Assembly (NCBI GenBank): GCA_022511045.1
Contig: JAFLSF010000024.1
Coordinates: forward strand, 1-33,185
DNA: 33,185 bases
Origin: Prevotella sp.
GTDB taxonomy: Bacteria; Bacteroidota; Bacteroidia; Bacteroidales; Bacteroidaceae
Direction of reading: 5' to 3'
Of the stretch, positions 24,000 to 31,003 are shown piece after piece (within the stretch, counting starts at the first letter, position 1; every line of letters begins with the position of its first letter). The notes under the pieces were generated by a model. The model was not told where the DNA came from. It was given only the letters and a program-made list of their open reading frames with translations, and did no database searches. The position numbers and the translations under genes are program-made.

Positions 24000-24479
24000 C
24001 GTCTCGTTGTAAAAGAATTTGGTGCAAATTTAACACTTCATACGAACTCGTTTTAGGTAAGAATAGGGCTTGGAATTAGTGAGAACGGCTCTCACGGGTG
24101 GTGAGAGTACGGCTCACTGGGCATGGGAAGTAACCTCACTATGGACGAGGAGTAAGCTCGTCAGAAGAATTCTTGACATTTATTTCCCGTCTAAACGGCC
24201 CTTTCGATGGTCAAAAAAGATAGTTTTCGGGGTAAAAACGCCGTTTTTCCGTCATTTTTCATCTTCCTCAGTACTCCCGTAATCCGTACACATTCTCCAA
24301 CCTCCTATTCCTCAGCGATTTACAAAAACACGTCAAAACTCGCGTATTTCCATCCAAAGTACGCCTCGCTCCATTTTTCGTCATTCTCGCGCGCCACTTT
24401 GTCAAGTTATTTTCTGCCTTTTAACACTCTGCCTCCCAACTTTCTCGCCCTTTTTCGACTTTTATTCGGAATTTCTTTG
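24000..24479. other. Gene-free stretch with a hairpin cluster
   Basis: No credible gene. Three perfect small hairpins stand in a row: GTGAGA/TCTCAC (24079-24095), GTGAG/CTCAC (24101-24117) and GACGAG/CTCGTC (24144-24162); the first two loops share ACGG. From about 24200 to 24470 the plus strand is strongly pyrimidine-rich with few purines, without recognisable signals. The end of the stretch leads into the ksgA promoter. Confidence 0.4.
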
Positions 24480-24487
24480 TATATTTG
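24480..24487 (+). promoter_or_regulatory. -7 element for ksgA
   Basis: TATATTTG followed by C, 54 bases before the preferred ksgA ATG. No TTTG box at the standard distance. Confidence 0.5.
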
Positions 24488-24541
24488 CAAACAGAATCAC
24501 AAATTACACAGACACTTACTCCGATTTGTTCTAAGACACCA

Positions 24542-25408
24542 ATGAAGCAAGTACGACCAAAGAAGAACTTGGGTCAGCATTTCCTGACGGACCTGTCAAT
24601 AGCGAGAAGAATAGCCGACACGGTGGATGAGCCATACGGCAGCTTGCCAGTATTGGAGGTTGGCCCCGGCATGGGGGTAATGACGCAGTTCCTTATGGAG
24701 AAGTCGCGGCCCTTCAAGGTGGTGGAGATTGACAGGGAGAGTGTGGCTTATCTGAAGAATACGCTGTTTCGGGGAGAAGAGCATTGCAACACTATCGTTG
24801 AGGGCGATTTCCTGCGCATGGATTTACACAAGGTATTTGACGGAAATCAGTTTGTGCTGACGGGTAACTATCCTTATGACATTTCATCGCAGATATTCTT
24901 TAAGATGCTGGACAACCGCGACCTCATTCCCTGTTGCACGGGCATGATTCAACACGAAGTGGCCGTACGCATGGCCTCCAAGCCTGGCAACAAGCAATAC
25001 GGCATCCTATCTGTGTTGATACAAGCATGGTACGACGTAGAGTATCTCTTTACCGTCGAGCCCTCTGTCTTTAATCCGCCGCCAAAGGTACAAAGTGCCG
25101 TCATACGCATGACCCGCAACAATGTGCAGCACTTAGGCTGCGACGAGCAATTGTTCAAGCGCGTTGTCAAGACGGTGTTTAACCAGCGTCGTAAGATGTT
25201 GCGCGTCTCTCTAAAACAGATGTTTGGACGTAGTTATCAGGGAACGGGTGTGCAAAAGGACGGAGACAACACTCCATTCTTTGAGCATCCCTTTATGACC
25301 CTGCGGCCAGAGCAGCTATCCATTGAACAGTTCATAACGTTAACCAACATGGTGGAGCAGGAGTTGTTCTCGGACACAAACGACGTGTGCACGAACACGC
25401 AACATTGA
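24542..25408 (+). CDS. ksgA: 16S rRNA dimethyladenosine transferase
   Basis: RsmA/KsgA dimethylates two adjacent adenines in helix 45 of 16S rRNA using S-adenosylmethionine, a late check on 30S assembly. The frame is open from 24485, but the ATG at 24542 is preferred because the family starts just before KKNLGQHFL, and 24485 lies directly on the -7 promoter element. From this start the protein has 288 residues, close to the family's usual length. Visible motifs: NLGQHFLTD (substrate/SAM entry), EVGPGMGVMT (motif I), EIDRESVAYL (acidic ribose binder), and GNYPYDISSQIFF (motif IV, NYPY in place of the common NLPY). The stop codon overlaps the left half of an FNR-like dyad that belongs to the next transcription unit. 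Confidence 0.95.
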   Translation: MKQVRPKKNLGQHFLTDLSIARRIADTVDEPYGSLPVLEVGPGMGVMTQFLMEKSRPFKVVEIDRESVAYLKNTLFRGEEHCNTIVEGDFLRMDLHKVFDGNQFVLTGNYPYDISSQIFFKMLDNRDLIPCCTGMIQHEVAVRMASKPGNKQYGILSVLIQAWYDVEYLFTVEPSVFNPPPKVQSAVIRMTRNNVQHLGCDEQLFKRVVKTVFNQRRKMLRVSLKQMFGRSYQGTGVQKDGDNTPFFEHPFMTLRPEQLSIEQFITLTNMVEQELFSDTNDVCTNTQH

Positions 25409-25418
25409 TTTGTATCAA
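25405..25418 (+). promoter_or_regulatory. FNR/CRP-type dyad upstream of RNA unit 1
   Basis: TTGAT-TTGT-ATCAA is a perfect match to the classical FNR box TTGATnnnnATCAA. It overlaps the ksgA stop codon and is centred about 80 bp upstream of the predicted start of RNA unit 1. The same dyad, one base different, is found at the same distance in unit 2 (29293-29306). Binding by a CRP/FNR-family regulator is inferred. Confidence 0.5.
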
Positions 25419-25478
25419 GAATAAGACACTTTTTCGTGAAAAACGATAGGAAACGAGTCAACGTTTCCCGAAACCGTG

Positions 25479-25486
25479 TACCTTTG
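25479..25486 (+). promoter_or_regulatory. -7 element of RNA unit 1
   Basis: TACCTTTG followed by CATCGTCA, the same start context as in unit 2 (TAACTTTG, CATCGTCA). No good TTTG -33 box, consistent with dependence on an activator. Confidence 0.6.
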
Positions 25487-25491
25487 CATCG

Positions 25492-25756
25492 TCATTAAGA
25501 AACAAACATCCGATAGGTATCAAGGCAAAAGAGATTGCTTGACAGGATAACATCATACAAGGTATAAAGTTAGTTAGTTTTTAGGTTTTCAGATTTTAGT
25601 TTGTTAGTTTTAGTAGTTTTTAGTTAGTAGTTTTAAGTTTTAAAGGTGTTAGTAAACTGAAGGTAATTAAAAAGAGAAAGAAAAGGTTTTTAGTTATTCA
25701 AAAGTTTAAGTGCAGTTGGCGATTGGTTCGTAGACTGCACTCTTTTATTTCTTTTT
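25492..25756 (+). ncRNA. Predicted non-coding RNA, unit 1
   Basis: About 265 nt from the predicted start to the terminator U-tract, lying between ksgA (plus) and the GT2-MATE gene (minus). The plus strand contains not a single ATG in this span, so it is very unlikely to be coding. The middle is made of T/A/G-rich repeats of the TTAGTTTTTAG type; TTTTTAGTTA at 25687-25696 precedes the terminator by 12 bases, as in unit 2. I do not recognise the family. Confidence 0.55.
25709..25756 (+). terminator. Terminator of RNA unit 1
   Basis: AGTGCAGT (25709-25716) pairs with ACTGCACT (25734-25741), 17-nt loop, then CTTTTATTTCTTTTT. On the opposite strand it may also help end the GT2-MATE transcript. 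Confidence 0.85.
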
Positions 25757-25779
25757 GCACTGACAATAAAGCAGCAAGC

Positions 25780-27957
25780 CTAATTTTCGACTCCTTCAGC
25801 CACGCCTACTCCCTTCATCCAACCACCGTGAAACAGACGAGCCAAGAAAATTAACCCACGAAAAGTTAGCTCAATAGCCATAGCCGTCCATACACCAGGC
25901 AGTCCGTAAGTAGTTGCCAGCAAGGCTGCCAAAGTCAGACGGACACCCCACATAGACAGCAAATTCATCAAGGCAGGACGCAGCGTGTCACCAGCCCCAA
26001 CAAAGACACCGTTGCATACAATAGCGGCAGCAAACATAGGCTCGGCAAAGGCCTCGATGCGCAGACACTCCGTGCCAATGCTAATAATCTCCTCAACGGG
26101 TGTCATAATAGCCATCAACTCTGGGGCAAAGACCCACATCAGTACCCCCATCAGCGTCATTACGGCAATGCCTAATCCCGCTGACATACGGGCAAAGGAG
26201 CGACACAACTCCCGTTTGGCAGCACCGTAACTCTGGCCTACCAGAGTGGTAGCGGCCTCGCTGATACCATAGCCGGGCATATAGCAAAGGCTTTCTACCG
26301 TAATAGCCAATGAGTGAGCCGCAATGGCCACCGTCCCCAACGGTGCCACTATCAGTGTACTGACAATCTGAGCAGAGCCCATCAGAACGTGGTTCAGCCC
26401 CATAGGACCACCGATGCTAAAGGCATTGCGTACCACATCGGCATGCGGCTTGAAGTCGAGCCAGCTCAGTTTGCCCTGCCTCATACGTCTACCTTTCTTG
26501 CCAAAGATGGCCAGAATATCGGAACGCCACAACAGGAAATAGAGCATCAGCAAAGCCGTGATAACCTCTGCCACACCCGTACCGAAAGCAGCACCCACAA
26601 CACCCATATTGAGGATATAGATAAAGAAGTAGTTGAAGACAACATCCATCAAGCACATCAGTATGTTCAATGCGGATGGAATCTTCATATTACCAGAGCT
26701 TTTAAGCATGGAACCAGCGACACCACTCAACTGGAAGAAAATGCCAAACAGGCCTATAAAGACAAAATAAAGGGTGGCATCGTGGGCAATCTCCTCAGAG
26801 CCTCCCAGCCAAAACGGCAACCGCCCACTAACAGCAATAGCTGCTGACGTAATGGCTATACTCCACAACGTACAGCACACCAGCGACTGGCGCATCACTC
26901 TGCGGGCACGCTTCATGTCATTGGCTCCTATGGCATGGGCTACCTGAACGGCAAAACCCATAGAAGCCGCCGAGCCCAGTCCACCCATCAGCCATCCAGT
27001 AGTCTCCACCAATCCGATAGCCGCCGAGGCATGGGCGCCCAAATGCCCCACCATCGAAGCATCAATGAAGAACATGACCGTTGCTGATATTTGCGCCAAT
27101 ATACCCGGAATACTCAGGCTAATTATTAACCGCAACTTCTCGCCCTGTGTCATCTCCCGTCCTTCACGAATGGCAGCTAACAGGTCACGCCGCTCCTCGC
27201 TCCAACCGAACTTGCTTAAAATGACGCGAAGGACAAACCATAAGTGCAGAAGGAGAGTGGCGAAGTAGCCATAGTGACGACCCATGATGTGGAAACGCTC
27301 ACCCAACGAAGCACGGTGGTTCTGTGTGGTACTTCCGCCTTCCTCGAAATTAGCCAACACCGCATGGGCATTTACCATCTGAAGCCCTTGCTCCTCTGCC
27401 TCTTTCATCACTCGAATACACCAATCAACATCGGCCGAATGACGATACTTCAAATCATAAAGCAGTTTACGGCCAATATCTGAGCGGACGTAAAAGGCTT
27501 GATGGCACACCAACATACCTTGTTTAAACGAGTCGGAAGACAACTGTGCTGGCGGACGATGACGGCGAAGATGCAGAAAGTGTCCCTCGGCATCGGTGAT
27601 GGCCGTGTCGCCATAGACCACCGCAGGCAGTTCTACGGCAGCCTTTACCACCGTTTCTATAGTGTCTTCAGCATATAGAGAGTCGCCAGCATTGAGGAAT
27701 ACAACATAGTCACCTGTGGCTTTCTGCAAGCCTTTGTTCATTGCATCATAAAGCCCGCCGTCTGGCTCTGAGTAGACAAACACTGCATGAGGGCTGTCGT
27801 TCCGATAGTGTTCTGCTATCTGTAACGTGTCATCTGTCGACGCACCATCGACTATCAAATGTTCGATGTGCGCATAACTCTGCCTACGGACACTGTCCAA
27901 TGTCCGCTGGAGCGTTCGACCAGCATTATACGTGACGGTGACTACTGATATTTTCAT
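25780..27957 (-). CDS. GT2 glycosyltransferase fused to a MATE-family transporter
   Basis: Single open frame of 725 residues with two complete modules. Residues 1-255 are a family 2 glycosyltransferase: VVTVTYNAG, DGASTDDT, EPDGGLYDAMNKG and FLNAGD in the place of the metal-binding DxD, then an HSADVDWCIR acceptor region. Residues 269-725 are a full-length MATE exporter with about twelve helices; it opens with MTQGEKLRLIISLSIPGILAQ, which looks like a normal MATE N-terminus, so Met269 (ATG at 27153) may be an internal start. The glycosyltransferase would act on the cytoplasmic face. The MATE part could flip a lipid-linked glycan, or export drugs as usual in the family; the fusion hints at the first but does not prove it. 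Overlaps the upstream GT4 gene by 32 bases. Confidence 0.85.
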   Translation of the reverse strand: MKISVVTVTYNAGRTLQRTLDSVRRQSYAHIEHLIVDGASTDDTLQIAEHYRNDSPHAVFVYSEPDGGLYDAMNKGLQKATGDYVVFLNAGDSLYAEDTIETVVKAAVELPAVVYGDTAITDAEGHFLHLRRHRPPAQLSSDSFKQGMLVCHQAFYVRSDIGRKLLYDLKYRHSADVDWCIRVMKEAEEQGLQMVNAHAVLANFEEGGSTTQNHRASLGERFHIMGRHYGYFATLLLHLWFVLRVILSKFGWSEERRDLLAAIREGREMTQGEKLRLIISLSIPGILAQISATVMFFIDASMVGHLGAHASAAIGLVETTGWLMGGLGSAASMGFAVQVAHAIGANDMKRARRVMRQSLVCCTLWSIAITSAAIAVSGRLPFWLGGSEEIAHDATLYFVFIGLFGIFFQLSGVAGSMLKSSGNMKIPSALNILMCLMDVVFNYFFIYILNMGVVGAAFGTGVAEVITALLMLYFLLWRSDILAIFGKKGRRMRQGKLSWLDFKPHADVVRNAFSIGGPMGLNHVLMGSAQIVSTLIVAPLGTVAIAAHSLAITVESLCYMPGYGISEAATTLVGQSYGAAKRELCRSFARMSAGLGIAVMTLMGVLMWVFAPELMAIMTPVEEIISIGTECLRIEAFAEPMFAAAIVCNGVFVGAGDTLRPALMNLLSMWGVRLTLAALLATTYGLPGVWTAMAIELTFRGLIFLARLFHGGWMKGVGVAEGVEN

Positions 27958-29200
27958 ATACTTTCAGATAACGCCGAGCTACGCTTTGCTGGGAATAATA
28001 CTGAACTACTTTCTGCTGACAGGCCTTGCAAACCTCCTCATGATTTGCCTCGGAGAGTGCCCACCAGATACCTTGTGCCAAGTCTTTACTATCGCGATAA
28101 TTGGCCACATAGCCATTCTCACGATGGTCTATCTCCTCTGGAATACCACCAATACGGAAGCCTACACAAGGCACTCCGCAAGCCATAGCTTCCATAATCG
28201 TATTGGGCAAATTCTCTGACAACGAGGGTAGCACAAAGACATCGGCAGCCTGATAAGCAGCCACAATGCGGCGCTCGTCGTTGATATAGCCTAACGGATA
28301 GGCACGGAAAGGCAACTGTCCGCTAACCTCTTCGGCATGCCCGCCCAAGATAGCTACCATAATATCGTCATGCTCCTTTGGATGCTGATGCTGGACAGCC
28401 AACTGGCGGCAGGCTTCAATTAGGTAATCCATCCCTTTATACTGGTTAGTAACACGCTGAGAAGCAAACAAGATAATACGTCCCTCTACGGGTAATCCCA
28501 ACAGACGTCGGGCTTCTTCCTTACTGCCCAAAGAATAAACATGAGTGTCAATAGGGTTAGGGATGCTCTCAATATGTTGTCCTTTCAGCAGGGAACTCTT
28601 GCGTGCCTCGCCTGCAAGCCACTGACTACAAGCCACAAAAGAAATGTTCCGCCCTTCTAACATTTGTTGCTTTTTGCGCCACACCCGAGCTGCAAGGTCG
28701 TTTGCAGAGCCTCCATCGGGCAACAGGGGGCACTCTTGACACGCCGATTCAAAACGCCGACAATCAAGAGTCAGATGGCAAATGGCTGTTGCAGGCCACA
28801 TATCGTGCATCGTCCATACTACTGGCTTACCTGAATCAAGTATTCGCCGAATAACCTTTAACGACAGCATGCCTTGATTGACCCAATGTAGGTGAATGAC
28901 GTCTGCCTCTTGAAACTCTGGCAGCAAGGTAATATCCGTACCACAGCAGGCAATATCTATATCAAACAAATGTTCTCTGCGAAACTTCAGATGCCACCAT
29001 ATCACGAAACGTTCCCACAGAAAATGCCACTGACAACGCTTCTGATGGGGCAATGCACTAACCGTTAGCCGTTGTGTCTCCTTGTCGCGTACCAACATCT
29101 TAGCTTTCACACCATAATTACAAAGGGCATCTGTCAGTCGGCCGGCAGCTACAGCCGCTCCCCCAGTCCGTTCACTTGTATTGACTATCAGTACGCGCAT
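27926..29200 (-). CDS. GT4-family glycosyltransferase
   Basis: Cytoplasmic GT-B fold glycosyltransferase of 424 residues that transfers a sugar from a nucleotide donor, probably in capsule or exopolysaccharide synthesis. N-terminal part: VLIVNTSERTGGAAVAAGRL (glycine-rich donor/acceptor loop), WTMHDMWPATAICH, and four cysteines at 141, 147, 154 and 157 (CHLTLDC, CQEC), a cluster found in one GT4 subgroup and perhaps metal-binding. C-terminal part: NPIDTHVY, ADVFVLPSLSENLPNTIMEAMACG with the family's E-x7-E motif, GGIPEEI. The start ATG lies 15-20 bases past a perfect promoter. Overlaps the following GT2-MATE gene by 32 bases, indicating coupled translation. Confidence 0.92.
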   Translation of the reverse strand: MRVLIVNTSERTGGAAVAAGRLTDALCNYGVKAKMLVRDKETQRLTVSALPHQKRCQWHFLWERFVIWWHLKFRREHLFDIDIACCGTDITLLPEFQEADVIHLHWVNQGMLSLKVIRRILDSGKPVVWTMHDMWPATAICHLTLDCRRFESACQECPLLPDGGSANDLAARVWRKKQQMLEGRNISFVACSQWLAGEARKSSLLKGQHIESIPNPIDTHVYSLGSKEEARRLLGLPVEGRIILFASQRVTNQYKGMDYLIEACRQLAVQHQHPKEHDDIMVAILGGHAEEVSGQLPFRAYPLGYINDERRIVAAYQAADVFVLPSLSENLPNTIMEAMACGVPCVGFRIGGIPEEIDHRENGYVANYRDSKDLAQGIWWALSEANHEEVCKACQQKVVQYYSQQSVARRYLKVYENISSHRHV

Positions 29201-29221
29201 ACCTTATTATATATAGGTGTG

Positions 29222-29252
29222 CAAAGGTACAAATAAGCAGGAACAATACAAA
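29222..29252 (-). promoter_or_regulatory. Promoter of the GT4 and GT2-MATE genes
   Basis: Minus strand: TTTG at 29252-29249, 19-bp spacer, TACCTTTG at 29229-29222. Complete consensus, about 22 bases before the GT4 ATG. It diverges from RNA unit 2; the FNR-like dyad lies between the two. Confidence 0.8.
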
Positions 29253-29292
29253 ATAAATAGCTGCTCTTTTTGCTGTTTCCGTGCACACAATG

Positions 29293-29306
29293 TTGATATA
29301 GGTCAA
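29293..29306 (+). promoter_or_regulatory. FNR/CRP-type dyad upstream of RNA unit 2
   Basis: TTGAT-ATAG-GTCAA, one base from the perfect box in unit 1. TCAAGAATAA continues identically in both units, and the distance from TCAA to the -7 element is 65 bases here and 64 in unit 1. Confidence 0.45.
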
Positions 29307-29367
29307 GAATAAAGCATTTTTCTGGACTTAAAGGACATAAAGTATTGCACATTCCGAAGAAACACCG

Positions 29368-29375
29368 TAACTTTG
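29368..29375 (+). promoter_or_regulatory. -7 element of RNA unit 2
   Basis: TAACTTTG followed by CATCGTCA, as in unit 1. A partial -33 box (TTGC) lies at 29345. Confidence 0.6.
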
Positions 29376-29441
29376 CATCGTCAAACAAAGACAATGTGAT
29401 TCAATTCACACTTTGACTAAGCGAAGTCAGAGACTCATAAT

Positions 29442-29594
29442 ATGGTTAATAGATTGTTTTGGGTTAGTAGTAATATTTATAGTTTTAGGTTTTTAGTTAT
29501 TGGTAAAAAGAAAGTTTTAAATGTGTTTTCCAACAGTGGTCGCTGTGAAGCGCTCATAACTTTCTTTTCTTTATTGACAGTTAGTATATGTTAG
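29442..29594 (+). CDS. Possible small protein of 50 residues in RNA unit 2
   Basis: ATG to TAG, beginning MVNRLFWVSSNIYSF and ending FFSLLTVSIC. Two hydrophobic patches surround a basic IGKKK; it could be a small membrane protein. Against it: base composition is that of the T-rich RNA body, unit 1 has no equivalent, and no ribosome site is evident. Listed as a low-confidence candidate. Confidence 0.2.
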   Translation: MVNRLFWVSSNIYSFRFLVIGKKKVLNVFSNSGRCEALITFFSLLTVSIC

Positions 29595-29613
29595 ATATGC
29601 CTGTACACAGGCC

Positions 29614-29636
29614 ATCCAGTGAAAACTGGATTACTT
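29614..29636 (+). terminator. First terminator-like hairpin of RNA unit 2
   Basis: ATCCAGT-GAAA-ACTGGAT: perfect 7-bp stem with a GNRA tetraloop, followed by TACTTTTTA. Could give a shorter form of the RNA of about 255 nt. Confidence 0.55.
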
Positions 29637-29672
29637 TTTAAGCAAAGATTTTTAGTTAAACATAGGCAATTG

Positions 29673-29709
29673 AACGCTGCCGCTCGTTGATGAGTAGCAG
29701 CGTTTTTTT
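29673..29709 (+). terminator. Main terminator of RNA unit 2
   Basis: AACGCTGC (29673-29680) pairs with GCAGCGTT (29697-29704), with T at 29703-29709. A strong intrinsic terminator with no ORF-bearing gene before it on this strand. From 29710 to 29791 nothing further is visible apart from an 8-bp inverted repeat (CTTGGGTC / GACCCAAG) that spans the stop of the next gene. Confidence 0.88.
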
Positions 29710-29791
29710 ATGTCAAAACCAATAATCAAACTATTAGCCTTAGACCTAACGACCAGAAAGTCTTATTCTCCGCTTGGGTCCTGATTATGCA

Positions 29792-31003
29792 CTAACGACC
29801 CAAGGCGTGACGACGGGAGAGGTGAATCTGGTGACGGTATACCAGACAGGCCACAAGGAAATAGAAAAATACCTGCATCCATAAAGAACGATACTCCGTC
29901 AGCGTATCGCCCAATGTACCACCCATTGAGTTCATGCGAATATATGCCCTGATACCATAAGTTGATGGGAAAAGCATAGAAACACCTTGCCAAGGTCCTG
30001 AGATGCTGCTTTGGGGCCACGTGGCTCCGCTCAGAAAGAGCAGGGGGATAGAGACGAAAACCACCAACAGCATGACATTCTCACGATAACGCACCAGACA
30101 AGAAACGGTGAGGCCAAAAAAAATGCAGGCCAAGGTGTATGGTATCATCATGGCTAACAGGTCATCCCAATGTGCCAAACACGGGAAATGGAAAATACGC
30201 GGTACGATAACGGTGAGCCAAGTACCCATCAACATATAAATCATAAAGTAGCACAGCGACTTTCCGAAGACGATGCGGAACGTGCCATGAAAATGTTTCT
30301 GGATGGGTACCAGGTCTTGGAAACGATGTGACTCGCGGGCTGTTCCGGCAGCCAATCCGATGCCTAACACTAAGGTCTGTTGGAGTATCAGCATCAACAC
30401 GGCAGGCAAAACACCAGAACCATAGCCCCCCGATGGGTTGAAGATGCCTAACCCCTCACTCTCCAACGGTTTTGCCTGTATCTGTTCCTCCCGTTTGGTA
30501 TAATGGCCAGAGAGCTTAATTTGTATCTCGCTATTCATCTCCTGCGAAACCAACATGGCCGTCTGATAGGCAGCCTTGTAGGCCAGCATCATGCTCATGT
30601 CGCAATATACGCTGACGGTACTTTGTTCCATGCGATTCAAACGGGTTTGGAAATCGGAGGGAACAAAGTAGATAGCTTGCGCTAACTGACGACTAACGAG
30701 TGTTTTGGCCTCGTCCATATCGGAAGCGTAATAGGCTATCTTTATATCGGGCGCAGCATCGCACCTGCGGATAAAATCACGGCTCATATAAGAGTGGGAG
30801 TTATCAACCACTACCACAGGTACTTCATGCACCGTCTCATTATTATATATCCATGAATAGAGCAACGGATAGACTAACGGCACCAAGATACAAAAGATAA
30901 GTACACCCTCGTCCTTGAAAACTTGGCGCAGTTCTTGATGCCAGATATAGCAGGTATCTTGCAGTCCTTCAAGCATGGTATGTAGCAGTCCTGTTTTCTT
31001 CAT
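29792..31003 (-). CDS. ABC-2 type permease (second of a pair)
   Basis: Inner-membrane protein of 403 residues. One N-terminal membrane helix (about 33-50) is followed by a large periplasmic domain (about 55-215: VPVVVVDNSHSYMSRDFIRR, VYCDMSMMLAYKA) and five to six C-terminal helices, the YhhJ/YbhS-type layout of exporters that work with an HlyD fusion protein. The C-terminal helices carry LFLSGATWPQSSISGPWQGVS and LFPSTYGIRAYIRM, typical of ABC-2 permeases. Its ATG overlaps the stop of the preceding permease gene by 4 bases (31000-31003). Substrate unknown; drugs or small lipophilic compounds are usual. No ATPase gene is in the window. Confidence 0.9.
   Translation of the reverse strand: MKKTGLLHTMLEGLQDTCYIWHQELRQVFKDEGVLIFCILVPLVYPLLYSWIYNNETVHEVPVVVVDNSHSYMSRDFIRRCDAAPDIKIAYYASDMDEAKTLVSRQLAQAIYFVPSDFQTRLNRMEQSTVSVYCDMSMMLAYKAAYQTAMLVSQEMNSEIQIKLSGHYTKREEQIQAKPLESEGLGIFNPSGGYGSGVLPAVLMLILQQTLVLGIGLAAGTARESHRFQDLVPIQKHFHGTFRIVFGKSLCYFMIYMLMGTWLTVIVPRIFHFPCLAHWDDLLAMMIPYTLACIFFGLTVSCLVRYRENVMLLVVFVSIPLLFLSGATWPQSSISGPWQGVSMLFPSTYGIRAYIRMNSMGGTLGDTLTEYRSLWMQVFFYFLVACLVYRHQIHLSRRHALGR

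Larger units (their letters stand above)
29382..29709 (+). ncRNA. Predicted non-coding RNA, unit 2
   Basis: About 330 nt lying between the GT4 gene and the second ABC permease gene, both on the other strand. It shares with unit 1 the dyad, promoter, start context, a T/A/G-rich body (TTTTAGGTTTTTAGTTATTGG) and TTTTTAGTTA (29649-29658) 14 bases before the terminator. It has an extra segment with a palindrome GCCTGTACACAGGC (29599-29612) and a first terminator-like hairpin at 29614-29636. A 50-codon ORF (29442-29594) lies within it but is not present in unit 1. Confidence 0.5.

Noticed and set aside
24485..24541. Upstream ATG extension of KsgA
   Set aside because: The ATG falls on the -7 promoter element and adds 19 residues not seen in the family.
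29773..29804. 8-bp inverted repeat spanning the stop of the second permease as a terminator
   Set aside because: The stem includes coding sequence and has no U-tract on either strand; termination probably lies elsewhere.
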